64,000 nucleotides of DNA, taken from positions 558,001 to 622,000 of the forward strand of contig NZ_CP159534.1 in the NCBI RefSeq assembly GCF_040529335.1, written 5' to 3'. The position numbers and the translations under genes are program-made. This stretch comes from Streptomyces sp. HUAS MG91 (GTDB lineage Bacteria > Actinomycetota > Actinomycetes > Streptomycetales > Streptomycetaceae). Below are positions 8,583 through 16,165 of the stretch, piece by piece (the first letter of the stretch is position 1; each line of letters opens with the position of its first letter). The notes beneath the pieces are model-generated. The model searched no databases. It saw only the letters and a list, made by a program, of their open reading frames with translations, and was not told the DNA's origin.

Positions 8583-9302
8583 TCATCCCGCGTCCCGGCG
8601 CGTGGCGACGACGAGCGCGCACCGCGGACTGCCGTCGGGCCGCTCTCCCAGCTCGGGCAGGCTCCGCAGCTCCAGGTCGAAGCCCGCGCGGTCCAACTCC
8701 CGGCGCACATCGCCGAAACGGAACACCCGGTAGTACATGACGAACGGCGGCCGCCACAGCGCGTTGCGCACCCGCATCACCGCGTCGAAGCCGAGCATGG
8801 CCCAGTAGCCGCGCGAGCCGGGCCGCGCGGGTGCGGGCATCGGGAACACGAACTGCCCGCCGGGGCGCAGCACCTGGTGCACCTGGGCGAACAACTCCGC
8901 CTGCTGGCGCGGCAGGAAGTGCCCGAACGCACCGAAGCTGACCACCAGGTCGAAGACGGGCCCGAACGGCAGGGCGAGCGCGTCCGCGCGCACGTACGAC
9001 GCCGTGGGCTCGCCGCGCCGGGCGACGTCCAGCATGCCGGCGCTGAAGTCGACCCCGACGGCCCGCTCGGCGCACACCTCCCACAGCACGCCGAGCCCCG
9101 CGCCGGTGCCGCAGCACAGATCGAGCCCGGTCCGGTAGGGGCCGAGTGCGCGCAGGGCGCGCGTGACCGGAGCGAGGATGGCGTCCGGGGTCCGGAACGG
9201 CGTCTGGTCGAACTTCGGCGCGAGCAGGTCGTAGCCGTGCTCGACCGACGACAGCGCCTGAACGGCCAGTTCGCGGAGGGTGGGGCCCTGAGGGGTGAAC
9301 AT
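8583..9302 (-). CDS. Class I SAM-dependent methyltransferase
   Basis: A 239-residue methyltransferase. Motif I is GLDLCCGTGAGLGVL (about residues 58-72), the ribose-binding acidic residue is in AVGVDFSAGML, and post-I/IV motifs appear as 'ADALALPFGPVFDLVVSFGAFGHF'. The closing 'VLRPGGQFVFPMP' is typical of the family. It has no neighbours on its strand, and nothing fixes the substrate. The gene is divergent from the rho leader. Confidence 0.88.
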   Translation of the reverse strand: MFTPQGPTLRELAVQALSSVEHGYDLLAPKFDQTPFRTPDAILAPVTRALRALGPYRTGLDLCCGTGAGLGVLWEVCAERAVGVDFSAGMLDVARRGEPTASYVRADALALPFGPVFDLVVSFGAFGHFLPRQQAELFAQVHQVLRPGGQFVFPMPAPARPGSRGYWAMLGFDAVMRVRNALWRPPFVMYYRVFRFGDVRRELDRAGFDLELRSLPELGERPDGSPRCALVVATRRDAG

Positions 9303-9670
9303 GGCCGCTCAGCATAGGTCGGCGGCCCCGGGAAGTCCGGGCTTGCCGCGCACCCGGGGTGGCGTGGTACTGTCCGAGTGGTACTTGTGTACGCCTCCCC
9401 TTCTCCCCATCGGGGCCAACGAGGCGCTCGTACCGAATCTCTCTTCTCAGCGCCTCCAGCGCACTCAGTCCCGCCGTTCTCGGCGCGCTGTCGCTCTGGC
9501 GCACGTCATCCCTGGTCAACGGGTTCTGACGGGTTCCGTCCCGCCCCCGTTCCAGGTTCTTCTCCCGGCAGGCCGGGCGTGACAAGTCCGCCCGCCCCTC
9601 GGATCGCCGGAATCCCACCCCCCTTCTCTGCCCGCGTACGAACGCCGTCCGCGAAAGGACCCTGATCCCC
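9303..9670 (+). promoter_or_regulatory. Long C-rich, G-poor leader upstream of rho
   Basis: This 368-bp gene-free stretch precedes the rho gene. From about 9393 to the start codon the top strand is strongly C-rich and poor in G compared with surrounding DNA, with pyrimidine runs such as CCTCCCCTTCTCCCC (9394-9408). Rho loading sites are unstructured C>G RNA, and rho genes in several bacteria are autoregulated through such a leader. A GTG-started 95-codon frame (9378-9665) ends six bases before the rho ATG; it has no family resemblance and is probably chance. GAAAGGACC serves as the rho ribosome site. No terminator hairpin is obvious. Confidence 0.5.
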
Positions 9671-10837
9671 ATGACCACCACCACACTCCGTGCGCCGGAA
9701 CGGTCCGGCGCCGCCACGTCCACCGAAGCCCCCGTCAGCGCGGCCGGTGTCCTCGACATCGCCGGGAACGGCGCCGGATTCCTGCGCTCCCCCGGCCTGG
9801 TGCCCACGCCGGACGACGTCCAGGTCCCGGCCCAGCTCATCCGCCAACGCGGCCTTCGGGCCGGCGACTTCGTCACCGGGGTGTGCGGCAGGCCGCGCAC
9901 CCTCGCCCGCGTCGAGACCGTCGAGGGCCTTCCCGCGGACACGGCGCGCAGCCGCCCGCGGTTCGCCGACCTCACCCCGCTCCATCCGGACCGCAGGCTG
10001 CGCCTCGACAGTCCCGCGGGCGGCCTCGCGGGCCGTGTCGTCGACCTGGTCGCGCCCGTCGGGAAGGGGCAGCGCGGCCTGATCGTCGCACCGCCCAAGA
10101 CCGGCAAGACGGTCCTGCTCCAGCAGCTCGCCGCCGCGATCGCCGACCGCCATCCCGAGGCCCATCTGATGGTGGTCCTCCTCGACGAACGTCCCGAGGA
10201 GGTCACCGACATGCGCCGCTCGGTGCGCGGCGAGGTGCTCGCCTCGACCTTCGACCGGCCCGCCAAGACCCATATCGCGCTCGCCGAACTCGCCGTGGAG
10301 CGCGCCAAGCGCCTCGTCGAGCGGGGCGTCGACGTGATCATCCTGCTCGACTCCCTCACCCGGCTGTGCCGGGCCCACAACAACGCCGCCGCGGTGTCGT
10401 CGAAGGGCGGCCGCACGCTGTCGGGCGGAGTCGACGCGGCCGCGCTGCTCGGCCCCAAGCGGCTGTTCGGAGCGGCCCGCAACACCGAGGAGGCCGGTTC
10501 GCTGACCATCCTCGCGACGGCGCTGGTCGACACCGGTTCACGCGCCGACGACTACTACTTCGAAGAGCTCAAGAGCACCGGCAACATGGAGCTGCGCCTG
10601 GACCGCACCCTCGCCGACGCCCGCGTCTTCCCGGCCGTCGACATCACCCCGTCCGGCACCCGCAGGGAGGAGCTGCTGCTGCCCGCCGCCGAGCTGGCGG
10701 CCGTGAGCGGACTGCGCCGGGCCCTCCAGGGCCGCGACGGGCGCTCCGGCTACGAGGCGCTGCTGGACAAGCTCCGCAAGACCCCCGACAACGCCGCGTT
10801 CCTCCGCCAGGTCCGCGGGACCGTCCCCACGGCGTGA
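9671..10837 (+). CDS. rho: Compact transcription termination factor Rho
   Basis: A 388-residue RecA-type hexameric RNA helicase that terminates transcription. The N-terminal RNA-binding fold starts almost at once (GVLDIAGNGAGFLRSPG, about residues 26-42), without the helix bundle and long Arg-rich insertion of the main Streptomyces Rho. The Walker A VAPPKTGKT (139-147), Walker B region LLDERPEEVTDM, DSLTRLCRAHN (Q-loop region) and GPKRLFGAARNTEEAGSLTI (R-loop) are intact, so ATPase and translocation should work. Substitutions relative to E. coli Rho occur beside the Q-loop (SGG for TGG; AAALLG for ANALHR). It is probably a second, accessory Rho. A GNAT gene follows 12 bp downstream, likely in the same transcript. 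Confidence 0.92.
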   Translation: MTTTTLRAPERSGAATSTEAPVSAAGVLDIAGNGAGFLRSPGLVPTPDDVQVPAQLIRQRGLRAGDFVTGVCGRPRTLARVETVEGLPADTARSRPRFADLTPLHPDRRLRLDSPAGGLAGRVVDLVAPVGKGQRGLIVAPPKTGKTVLLQQLAAAIADRHPEAHLMVVLLDERPEEVTDMRRSVRGEVLASTFDRPAKTHIALAELAVERAKRLVERGVDVIILLDSLTRLCRAHNNAAAVSSKGGRTLSGGVDAAALLGPKRLFGAARNTEEAGSLTILATALVDTGSRADDYYFEELKSTGNMELRLDRTLADARVFPAVDITPSGTRREELLLPAAELAAVSGLRRALQGRDGRSGYEALLDKLRKTPDNAAFLRQVRGTVPTA

Positions 10838-10849
10838 GGGGCACCGCCG

Positions 10850-11368
10850 ATGAGCAATACTCGTGTGATGACCGCGAGCATGACGCGCCCGGGACGCGGG
10901 CCGTCCGCGACGATCCGCCGGGCCACCGCACGGGACGCCAAGCGCCTCACCCGCCTCGTGCGCGGCTCCAGGGCCTACGAGGGCCGGTACGCGGCGATGG
11001 TCGCGGGCTACCGCGTCGGCCCCGCCTACATCGACACCCACCGGGTCTTCGTGGCGGTCGACGGGGCGGCGGGGGACGGTGAGCGGATCCTCGGCTTCTA
11101 CTCACTCCTGATCGACCCGGCCGAGCTGGACCTGATGTTCGTCGCCGACGCGGCGCAGGGCCGCGGCATCGGGCGACTGCTGGTCGACCACATGCGGCAG
11201 GAGGCCCGCGCCGCCGGGCTCGACCGCGTACGGGTGGTGTCCCATCCGCCCGCCGAGGGTTTCTACCGCAGCGTGGGAGCCCTGCGCACCGGTACCGCCC
11301 CGGCCTGTCCGCCGGCCGTCGCCTGGGACCGGCCGGAGCTCGAATTCGCCCTGCACCCCGGCGCCTGA
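10850..11368 (+). CDS. GNAT-family N-acetyltransferase
   Basis: A 172-residue acetyltransferase. The acetyl-CoA loop is VADAAQGRGIGRLLVDHM (about residues 97-114), preceded by the 'ELDLMFV' strand and followed by 'VVSHPPAEGFYRSVG', the usual alpha4/beta6 region. GAGGGG lies eight bases before the ATG at 10850. It follows rho by 12 bp with no terminator between, so the two are probably cotranscribed; the functional link, if any, is unknown. Confidence 0.87.
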   Translation: MSNTRVMTASMTRPGRGPSATIRRATARDAKRLTRLVRGSRAYEGRYAAMVAGYRVGPAYIDTHRVFVAVDGAAGDGERILGFYSLLIDPAELDLMFVADAAQGRGIGRLLVDHMRQEARAAGLDRVRVVSHPPAEGFYRSVGALRTGTAPACPPAVAWDRPELEFALHPGA

Positions 11369-11442
11369 GGGGTTCCGCCCTCGTCGCCTTCGGCGCACAC
11401 TCGGGGCACCGAACCGGGCGACCATGGGGCAAGGAGGCCACA

Positions 11443-11958
11443 TTGGGCGGCAGTGAGGCACACGCCGAGGCGTTCGACGTGATCGTGGAGATCCCACAGG
11501 GTTCTCGCAACAAGTACGAGATGGACCACGAGCTGGGCCGCATCCGCCTCGACCGGATGCTGTTCACCTCCACCCAGTACCCCGCGGACTACGGCTACGT
11601 CGAGGGCACGCTCGGCGGCGACGGCGACCCGCTGGACGCCCTGGTGCTGACCGACGACGCCACCTTCCCCGGCTGCGCCGTCGAGTGCCGCGCGATCGGC
11701 ATGTTCGTGATGAGCGACGAGAAGGGCCCCGACGAGAAGATCCTCTGCGTCCCCGCCCACGACCCGCGCCACCGCTCCGTGCAGGACATCGAGGACATCC
11801 CGGAGTTCGACCGCCTGGAGATCACCCACTTCTTCGAGGTCTACAAGGACCTGGAGCCCGGCAAGTCGGTCGAGGGTTCGCACTGGGAGGGCCGCGACAA
11901 GGCGTACGAGGAGATCGCCCGGGCCCGCGCGGCGCTGCGCGGGCCGCGCGCCGGCTGA
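11443..11958 (+). CDS. ppa: Inorganic pyrophosphatase, family I (TTG start)
   Basis: Hydrolyses pyrophosphate to phosphate, pulling biosynthetic reactions forward in the cytoplasm; a Mg2+-dependent hexamer. The 171-residue protein contains EIPQGSRNKYE, DYGYVEGTLGGDGDPLDALV with the signature DGDPLDA, and the 'FFEVYKDLEPGKSVEG' active-site segment. The start is TTG 11443 because AAGGAGG sits five bases upstream and no better start exists. The sequence is more divergent at the N-terminus than the usual Streptomyces Ppa, and the gene is not in the dacB/tilS region where the main copy usually lies, so it may be a paralogue. Confidence 0.92.
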   Translation: MGGSEAHAEAFDVIVEIPQGSRNKYEMDHELGRIRLDRMLFTSTQYPADYGYVEGTLGGDGDPLDALVLTDDATFPGCAVECRAIGMFVMSDEKGPDEKILCVPAHDPRHRSVQDIEDIPEFDRLEITHFFEVYKDLEPGKSVEGSHWEGRDKAYEEIARARAALRGPRAG

Positions 11959-12098
11959 CCGGGGCGCCCGGCGGAATCCGGGCCGTTCGGCCCCGCGACA
12001 GGGTCGATCGGCCCACCTTCAACCAACCCCCGCCCTGAGATGCTGCTGCGCAGAGCCTCCCGCGCGCCCGCTCTCCCGCCGCGGCGCACGGTAGAGGC

Positions 12099-12145
12099 CC
12101 GGGCCCGTCGGTCGTGGGCGGGGGAGCCTCGAGCGACGGGCCCGG
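12099..12145 (+). terminator. Hairpin downstream of ppa
   Basis: A perfect 12-bp inverted repeat, CCGGGCCCGTCG (12099-12110) and CGACGGGCCCGG (12134-12145), with a 23-base loop and no T-run. It lies in the 314-bp gap between ppa and the next gene and probably ends the ppa transcript. The rest of the gap holds a likely promoter just before the next gene; I saw no other feature. Confidence 0.5.
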
Positions 12146-12272
12146 CACGGGGTCGACGGCGCGTGCAGCGGGCCGGGACGCGCGACGCGACAACTGACGC
12201 GCAAATCAGCCCAATCGGAGCGATAAAGTGGTCCGTCAACCCACACGCGCCCGATCACCCAGGAGCATCTAC

Positions 12273-13502
12273 GTGACCGTAGCCATCGACGCCTCCGAAG
12301 CAGCGGCCCCGAGCGGCGACGACTCCGTACCGCCGCAGGCCGCGGAGTCCACGCCCGCGGTCGACGCGCCGGGGAGCACGACGGACGAGGAGGCGGGCAA
12401 CTTCTGGCAGCCCCCGGCGGACACCACGGCCGCCGCGCCGGGGCGCTCGGAGGGGGCCGAAGAGGCTGAGGAGGCCGAGGAGCCGGAGGAGGACGCCCTC
12501 GGCGAGGTGCCGGAGGCGATCACCCGGGACGCGCACGAGTTCGGCGTGTACGCGCGCACCGGCGGCTGGGCGTTCGCGCTGAAGGTGGCGCGCAGCGTGC
12601 GCCCCGGCGGGCAGCCGGCCGGTGAGACGTCCAAGGTCTCGGCGCGCAGGTTCGCCGGGCTCGCCGGCTGCTCGGCCGACCGCGTCATGCGCTTCTACAA
12701 GGCGTGGGACCGCGCGGCGGACGACGGCATCGTGCCGCAGTTCGAGTCGTTGGCGCCGGGGGCCGAGATCGAGCTGCCCGAGGCCGATGTCTGGCTGTCG
12801 TACTACGTCTCGCGCTCCAGCGGCACGTCCGTGCGCGGCCAGGCGATCACCGAGGCCGCCGAGGCGGAGGGCATCCGGCCGACGAAGGCGCTGGAGGTCG
12901 CGGAGAACCCGACGGCGCTGCGGGCCGCGATCCTCGCCGACCCGGGCACCGCGGAGGCCGCCCGCAAGGCGCTGATGGACCGGCTCGGCGAGGACCCGGT
13001 GCTGCGCACGGGGATGGCGCGGGACATCGTGCGCACCGACGACCTGAAGAAGGCGGTCGCCGAGGAGAGCAAGACCGGCGGCCAGCTCGACTACGTACGG
13101 AAGATCGTCGAGGAGGGGCAGGTCAAGACGCCCGCGGGGCAGAAGATCGAGGCTCCGCGCTCGCTGCGCGAGGAGGCCGAGCGCCACCTGTCCCTCATCG
13201 ACGAGCTGGACGAGGACGAGGAGACCGGCGAGTGGGCCCAGGAGGCCTACGACAGCGTGCGCACGCTGGTCGCCGAGACCGTCGAGAAGGACCCCGAGCT
13301 GCGGGTCCAGGAGCGGCGCGCGAAGTTCTACAGCAGCCTGCAGAAGGCGACGAAGGCGTTCGAGGAGCTGACCTTCGACGACGTCGACGGCGAGGAGATG
13401 GACGACATCGTCGAGGACGACATGCTGCAGCGCCTTGAGGAGCTCCAGCAGGCGATCTCGACCTGCATCTCGGCCCTGCAGAAGGCCAAGAGCGGCAGCT
13501 GA
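12273..13502 (+). CDS. Conserved acidic protein of unknown function
   Basis: A 409-residue soluble protein that I cannot assign to a characterised family. The first 85 residues are low-complexity, Ala/Pro/Glu-rich and probably disordered. The middle (about 90-200) contains a possible helix-turn-helix segment (VSARRFAGLAGCSADRVMRF, then YKAWDRAADDG), and the remainder is helical and highly charged with likely coiled coils (about 215-405). There is no signal peptide or membrane segment. The start is GTG 12273 with AGGAGC upstream; the frame opens 15 codons earlier. The architecture (disordered acidic tail, HTH-like core, coiled coil) would suit a DNA- or chromosome-associated protein, but that is conjecture. 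A strong terminator follows. Confidence 0.75.
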   Translation: MTVAIDASEAAAPSGDDSVPPQAAESTPAVDAPGSTTDEEAGNFWQPPADTTAAAPGRSEGAEEAEEAEEPEEDALGEVPEAITRDAHEFGVYARTGGWAFALKVARSVRPGGQPAGETSKVSARRFAGLAGCSADRVMRFYKAWDRAADDGIVPQFESLAPGAEIELPEADVWLSYYVSRSSGTSVRGQAITEAAEAEGIRPTKALEVAENPTALRAAILADPGTAEAARKALMDRLGEDPVLRTGMARDIVRTDDLKKAVAEESKTGGQLDYVRKIVEEGQVKTPAGQKIEAPRSLREEAERHLSLIDELDEDEETGEWAQEAYDSVRTLVAETVEKDPELRVQERRAKFYSSLQKATKAFEELTFDDVDGEEMDDIVEDDMLQRLEELQQAISTCISALQKAKSGS

Positions 13503-13520
13503 GTCCGCCGCACCGCACCG

Positions 13521-13560
13521 CCGATGCCCGGCGCTCCCCCACGGGAGCGCCGGGCATCGG
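13521..13560. terminator. Strong hairpin terminator
   Basis: A perfect 18-bp stem: CCGATGCCCGGCGCTCCC (13521-13538) pairs with GGGAGCGCCGGGCATCGG (13543-13560) around a CCAC loop. It follows the conserved-protein gene by 18 bp and separates it from the exporter promoter. No T-tract, as usual in Streptomyces. Confidence 0.8.
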
Positions 13561-13595
13561 CGCGTTCGTGGGGGTGTTACCTCGGTCACCCACCG

Positions 13596-13665
13596 AGCGA
13601 AACGTTGCCGTTTCGCTAGTGAGAGGCTTACGATCCTCGAAGACCGGAACGAAACCGTTTCGTTC
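13596..13665 (+). promoter_or_regulatory. Promoter flanked by two palindromic operators for the MFS exporter
   Basis: Two palindromes share the core CGAAAC/GTTTCG. The first has perfect 9-bp arms AGCGAAACG (13596-13604) and CGTTTCGCT (13609-13617). The second is GAACGAAACCGTTTCGTTC (13647-13665), a perfect 19-bp palindrome. Between them lies a plausible promoter, -35 TTGCCG (13605-13610) and -10 TACGAT (13629-13634) at 18 bp. The first operator covers the -35 and the second lies just past the start site, a double-block layout typical of TetR-repressed exporters. No regulator gene is adjacent, so the repressor is encoded elsewhere. Confidence 0.7.
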
Positions 13666-13722
13666 ACTTAGCTTACGCGGTTCTTATGCGGCCGCGGCTC
13701 TCACTTCCCTGGAGTGGCTCCC

Positions 13723-15231
13723 ATGTCTCAGACCTCCGCGGTCGAGGCCACCGACGCCTCCGCCCGGCGCCCGCAGGACACCCACGACGTGTCCCGCAAG
13801 CGCTGGTGGATTCTCGGCATCATCGGCATCGCCCAGCTGATGGTCGTGCTCGACGCGACCATCGTGAACATCGCGCTCCCCTCGGCCCAGCAGGACCTGG
13901 GCTTCAACGACGGCAACCGGCAGTGGATCGTCACGGCGTACGCGCTCGCCTTCGCCTCGCTCCTGCTGCTCGGCGGCCGCATCGCCGACCTCTTCGGCCG
14001 CAAGCCGGCCTTCCTCATCGGCATCGCGGGCTTCGCGGGTGCCTCGGTCCTCGGCGGCGCCTCCACCGGCTTCGGGATGCTGGTGACGGCGCGTGCCCTG
14101 CAAGGCGTCTTCGGCGCGCTGCTCGCCCCGGCGGCGCTGTCGCTGCTCAACACGACGTTCACCGACGCCAAGGAGCGCGCCAAGGCGTTCAGCGTCTACG
14201 GCGCGATCGCCGGTGCGGGCGGCGCGGTCGGACTGCTGCTCGGCGGTCTGCTGACCGACGCGCTCGACTGGCGCTGGACGCTGTACGTGAACGTGGTCTT
14301 CGCGATCGTCGCCTTCGCGGGCGGCTGGCTGCTGCTGGGCAGCCACCGGGACGCCGCCGGCTCCAAGCTGGACCTGCCCGGCACGGTGCTCGTCTCGGCC
14401 GGTCTGTTCTCGGTCGTGTACGGGTTCAGCAACGCGGAGACCCACGACTGGGGCTCCCCGCTGACCTGGGGCTTCCTGCTCGCGGGCGGGGCGCTGCTGG
14501 CCGCGTTCACCTGGTGGCAGACCCGGGCCGCGCACCCGCTGCTGCCGATGCGCGTCCTGCTCGACCGGGACCGGGCCGCCTCGTTCATCACCGTGCTGAT
14601 CACGGGCGCGGGCATGTTCGGCGTGTTCCTGTTCCTCACGTACTACCTGCAGCTGAACCTCGGCTTCAGCCCCACGAAGACCGGTGTCGCGTTCCTGCCG
14701 ATGATGGCCACGCTGATGGTCATGGCGCAGATCTCGACCACGGTCCTGGTGCCGCGGATCGGCCCGAAGATCATCATTCCCGGCGGGTTCGCCGTCGCCG
14801 CGCTCGGCATGGCCTGGCTGACCGGGATCGGTCTCGACTCCGGGTTCTCCACCCACGTACTGCCGCAGCTGCTCGTGATCGGCGCGGGCCTGGGCGCCGT
14901 GATGCCGCCCGCGATGTCGCTGGCCACCAGCGGGATCGGCGCCGAGGACGCGGGCGTCGCCTCGGCGACGGTCAACACCATGCAGCAAGTGGGCGGTTCG
15001 ATCGGCACCGCCCTGCTGAGCACCCTCGCGGCGAGCGCCGCCACCAGCTACCTCGCGGGCCGCAACCCGGCGGACAAGCTGACCCAGGCGCAGGCCACGA
15101 TCGAGAGCTACACGACCGCGTTCTGGTGGTCGGCGGGCTTCTTCGCCGCCGGCGCGGTCATCACCTTCCTGCTGTACCGGCGTGGGGCTGTGCGGCAGGA
15201 CGCGACGGCGGCACCGGTCGTCCACATGTGA
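13723..15231 (+). CDS. DHA2-family MFS drug exporter (14 TM)
   Basis: A 502-residue proton-coupled multidrug exporter of the EmrB/QacA type. Landmarks are LDATIVNIALPSAQQDLGF (motif D1, TM1), GGRIADLFGRKPAF (motif A, loop 2-3) and RALQGVFGALLAPAALSL (motif B/C region). Fourteen hydrophobic segments can be counted, and a charged tail ends in VVHM. ATG 13723 has GGAG eight bases upstream; an in-frame GTG three codons earlier is less well placed. The double operator upstream implies tight repression and induction by its substrate, probably a toxic or self-made compound. A 13-bp hairpin closes the transcript. Confidence 0.92.
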   Translation: MSQTSAVEATDASARRPQDTHDVSRKRWWILGIIGIAQLMVVLDATIVNIALPSAQQDLGFNDGNRQWIVTAYALAFASLLLLGGRIADLFGRKPAFLIGIAGFAGASVLGGASTGFGMLVTARALQGVFGALLAPAALSLLNTTFTDAKERAKAFSVYGAIAGAGGAVGLLLGGLLTDALDWRWTLYVNVVFAIVAFAGGWLLLGSHRDAAGSKLDLPGTVLVSAGLFSVVYGFSNAETHDWGSPLTWGFLLAGGALLAAFTWWQTRAAHPLLPMRVLLDRDRAASFITVLITGAGMFGVFLFLTYYLQLNLGFSPTKTGVAFLPMMATLMVMAQISTTVLVPRIGPKIIIPGGFAVAALGMAWLTGIGLDSGFSTHVLPQLLVIGAGLGAVMPPAMSLATSGIGAEDAGVASATVNTMQQVGGSIGTALLSTLAASAATSYLAGRNPADKLTQAQATIESYTTAFWWSAGFFAAGAVITFLLYRRGAVRQDATAAPVVHM

Positions 15232-15250
15232 CGCCGACCGCCGTCCGGCC

Positions 15251-15284
15251 AGGGGCCGCCGTCCTCAGGGAGACGGCGGCCCCT
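15251..15284. terminator. Hairpin terminator after the MFS gene
   Basis: AGGGGCCGCCGTC (15251-15263) pairs perfectly with GACGGCGGCCCCT (15272-15284) around an 8-base loop, followed by T-C. It separates the exporter from the dienelactone hydrolase gene. Confidence 0.8.
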
Positions 15285-15348
15285 TCGCGTTCCCGGGCGG
15301 CCGGGTGGCAGGGTGGGAGTGATCACCGGACCACACAGGAGTCACCTC

Positions 15349-16059
15349 ATGTCGGAATCCCCCCGTTCCACCGGCAAGCCCGCCCACCAGAACGTGACGT
15401 TCGACAGCAACGGCACGCCCGCCCACGGCTATCTGGCGCTGCCGCCCGCGGGCAGCGGGCCCGGTGTCATCGTCATCCAGGAGTGGTGGGGTCTGACCGA
15501 CCACATCGCCGACGTCACCGACCGGCTGGCGGCGGAGGGCTTCGTGGCGCTCGCCCCCGACCTGTACGGCGGGAACGTGGCGCACGACTCCGAGGAGGCG
15601 TTCCGCATGATGCGGGAGCTGCCGGTGGAGCGCGGCGTGGAGCTGCTGTCGGGCGCCGTGGACCATCTGCTGGCCCTGCCCGAGGTCACCTCGGACACGG
15701 TCGGCACGGTCGGCTTCTGCATGGGCGGCGGCTTCGTGCTGTACCTGGCCGCGAAGGACCCGCGGGTGAGCGCGGCCGTCCCGTTCTACGGCGTCATCCA
15801 GGGCGAGGTCCCCGACTTCTCGGGCCTGAGGGCCCAGATCCTCGGCCACTACGGGGAGCGCGACGAGACGGTCCCGGTCCCCACCCTGGACGGCCTGGCC
15901 CGCACGATCCGCGAGCAGTCGGGCATCGAGCCGGACTTCCGCATGTACCCGGCGGACCACGCGTTCTTCAACGACGGCCGCCCGGAGGTCTACGACGCGG
16001 ACTCGGCACAGAAGGCCTGGACGGCGACGACGAACTTCCTGCACTCGACCATCAAGTAG
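15349..16059 (+). CDS. Dienelactone hydrolase family protein
   Basis: A 236-residue cytoplasmic alpha/beta hydrolase. The catalytic Cys nucleophile is in GFCMGGG (about residue 124), the Asp in YGERDETVP and the His in PADHAFFND; the conserved Glu of the family is in VIQEWWGL. This Cys-Asp-His set defines dienelactone hydrolases, which open lactones in aromatic catabolism; many Streptomyces members have unknown substrates. ATG 15349 follows AGGAG at seven bases; the frame opens 12 codons earlier. No catabolic neighbours are present, so its pathway cannot be inferred. Confidence 0.9.
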   Translation: MSESPRSTGKPAHQNVTFDSNGTPAHGYLALPPAGSGPGVIVIQEWWGLTDHIADVTDRLAAEGFVALAPDLYGGNVAHDSEEAFRMMRELPVERGVELLSGAVDHLLALPEVTSDTVGTVGFCMGGGFVLYLAAKDPRVSAAVPFYGVIQGEVPDFSGLRAQILGHYGERDETVPVPTLDGLARTIREQSGIEPDFRMYPADHAFFNDGRPEVYDADSAQKAWTATTNFLHSTIK

Positions 16060-16064
16060 CAGTA

Positions 16065-16113
16065 GATCAAGCCCCTCCGGCGTTTGAGGAGCGGGGTCCG
16101 GGGCGGAGCCCCG
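16065..16113. repeat. Streptomyces dispersed intergenic repeat
   Basis: A 49-bp GC-rich element just after the dienelactone hydrolase stop codon, beginning GATCAAGCCCCTCCGGCG and ending GGGGCGGAGCCCCG. It can fold into two nested hairpins (CCCCTCC with GGAGCGGGG; GGGGC with GCCCC). From memory, near-identical copies occur many times between convergent genes in Streptomyces genomes, so it is a dispersed repeat or shared terminator cassette, not a local feature. Copy number here cannot be checked. Confidence 0.6.
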
Positions 16114-16123
16114 AAACGGGCCC

Positions 16124-16141
16124 GGGAGGCACAAGCCTCCC
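16124..16141. terminator. Short hairpin, probable bidirectional terminator
   Basis: GGGAGGC (16124-16130) and GCCTCCC (16135-16141) form a perfect 7-bp stem with an ACAA loop, between the convergent dienelactone hydrolase and M13 peptidase genes. Confidence 0.55.
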
Positions 16142-16165
16142 GACCCCGCCGCACAGAACCTCAGG

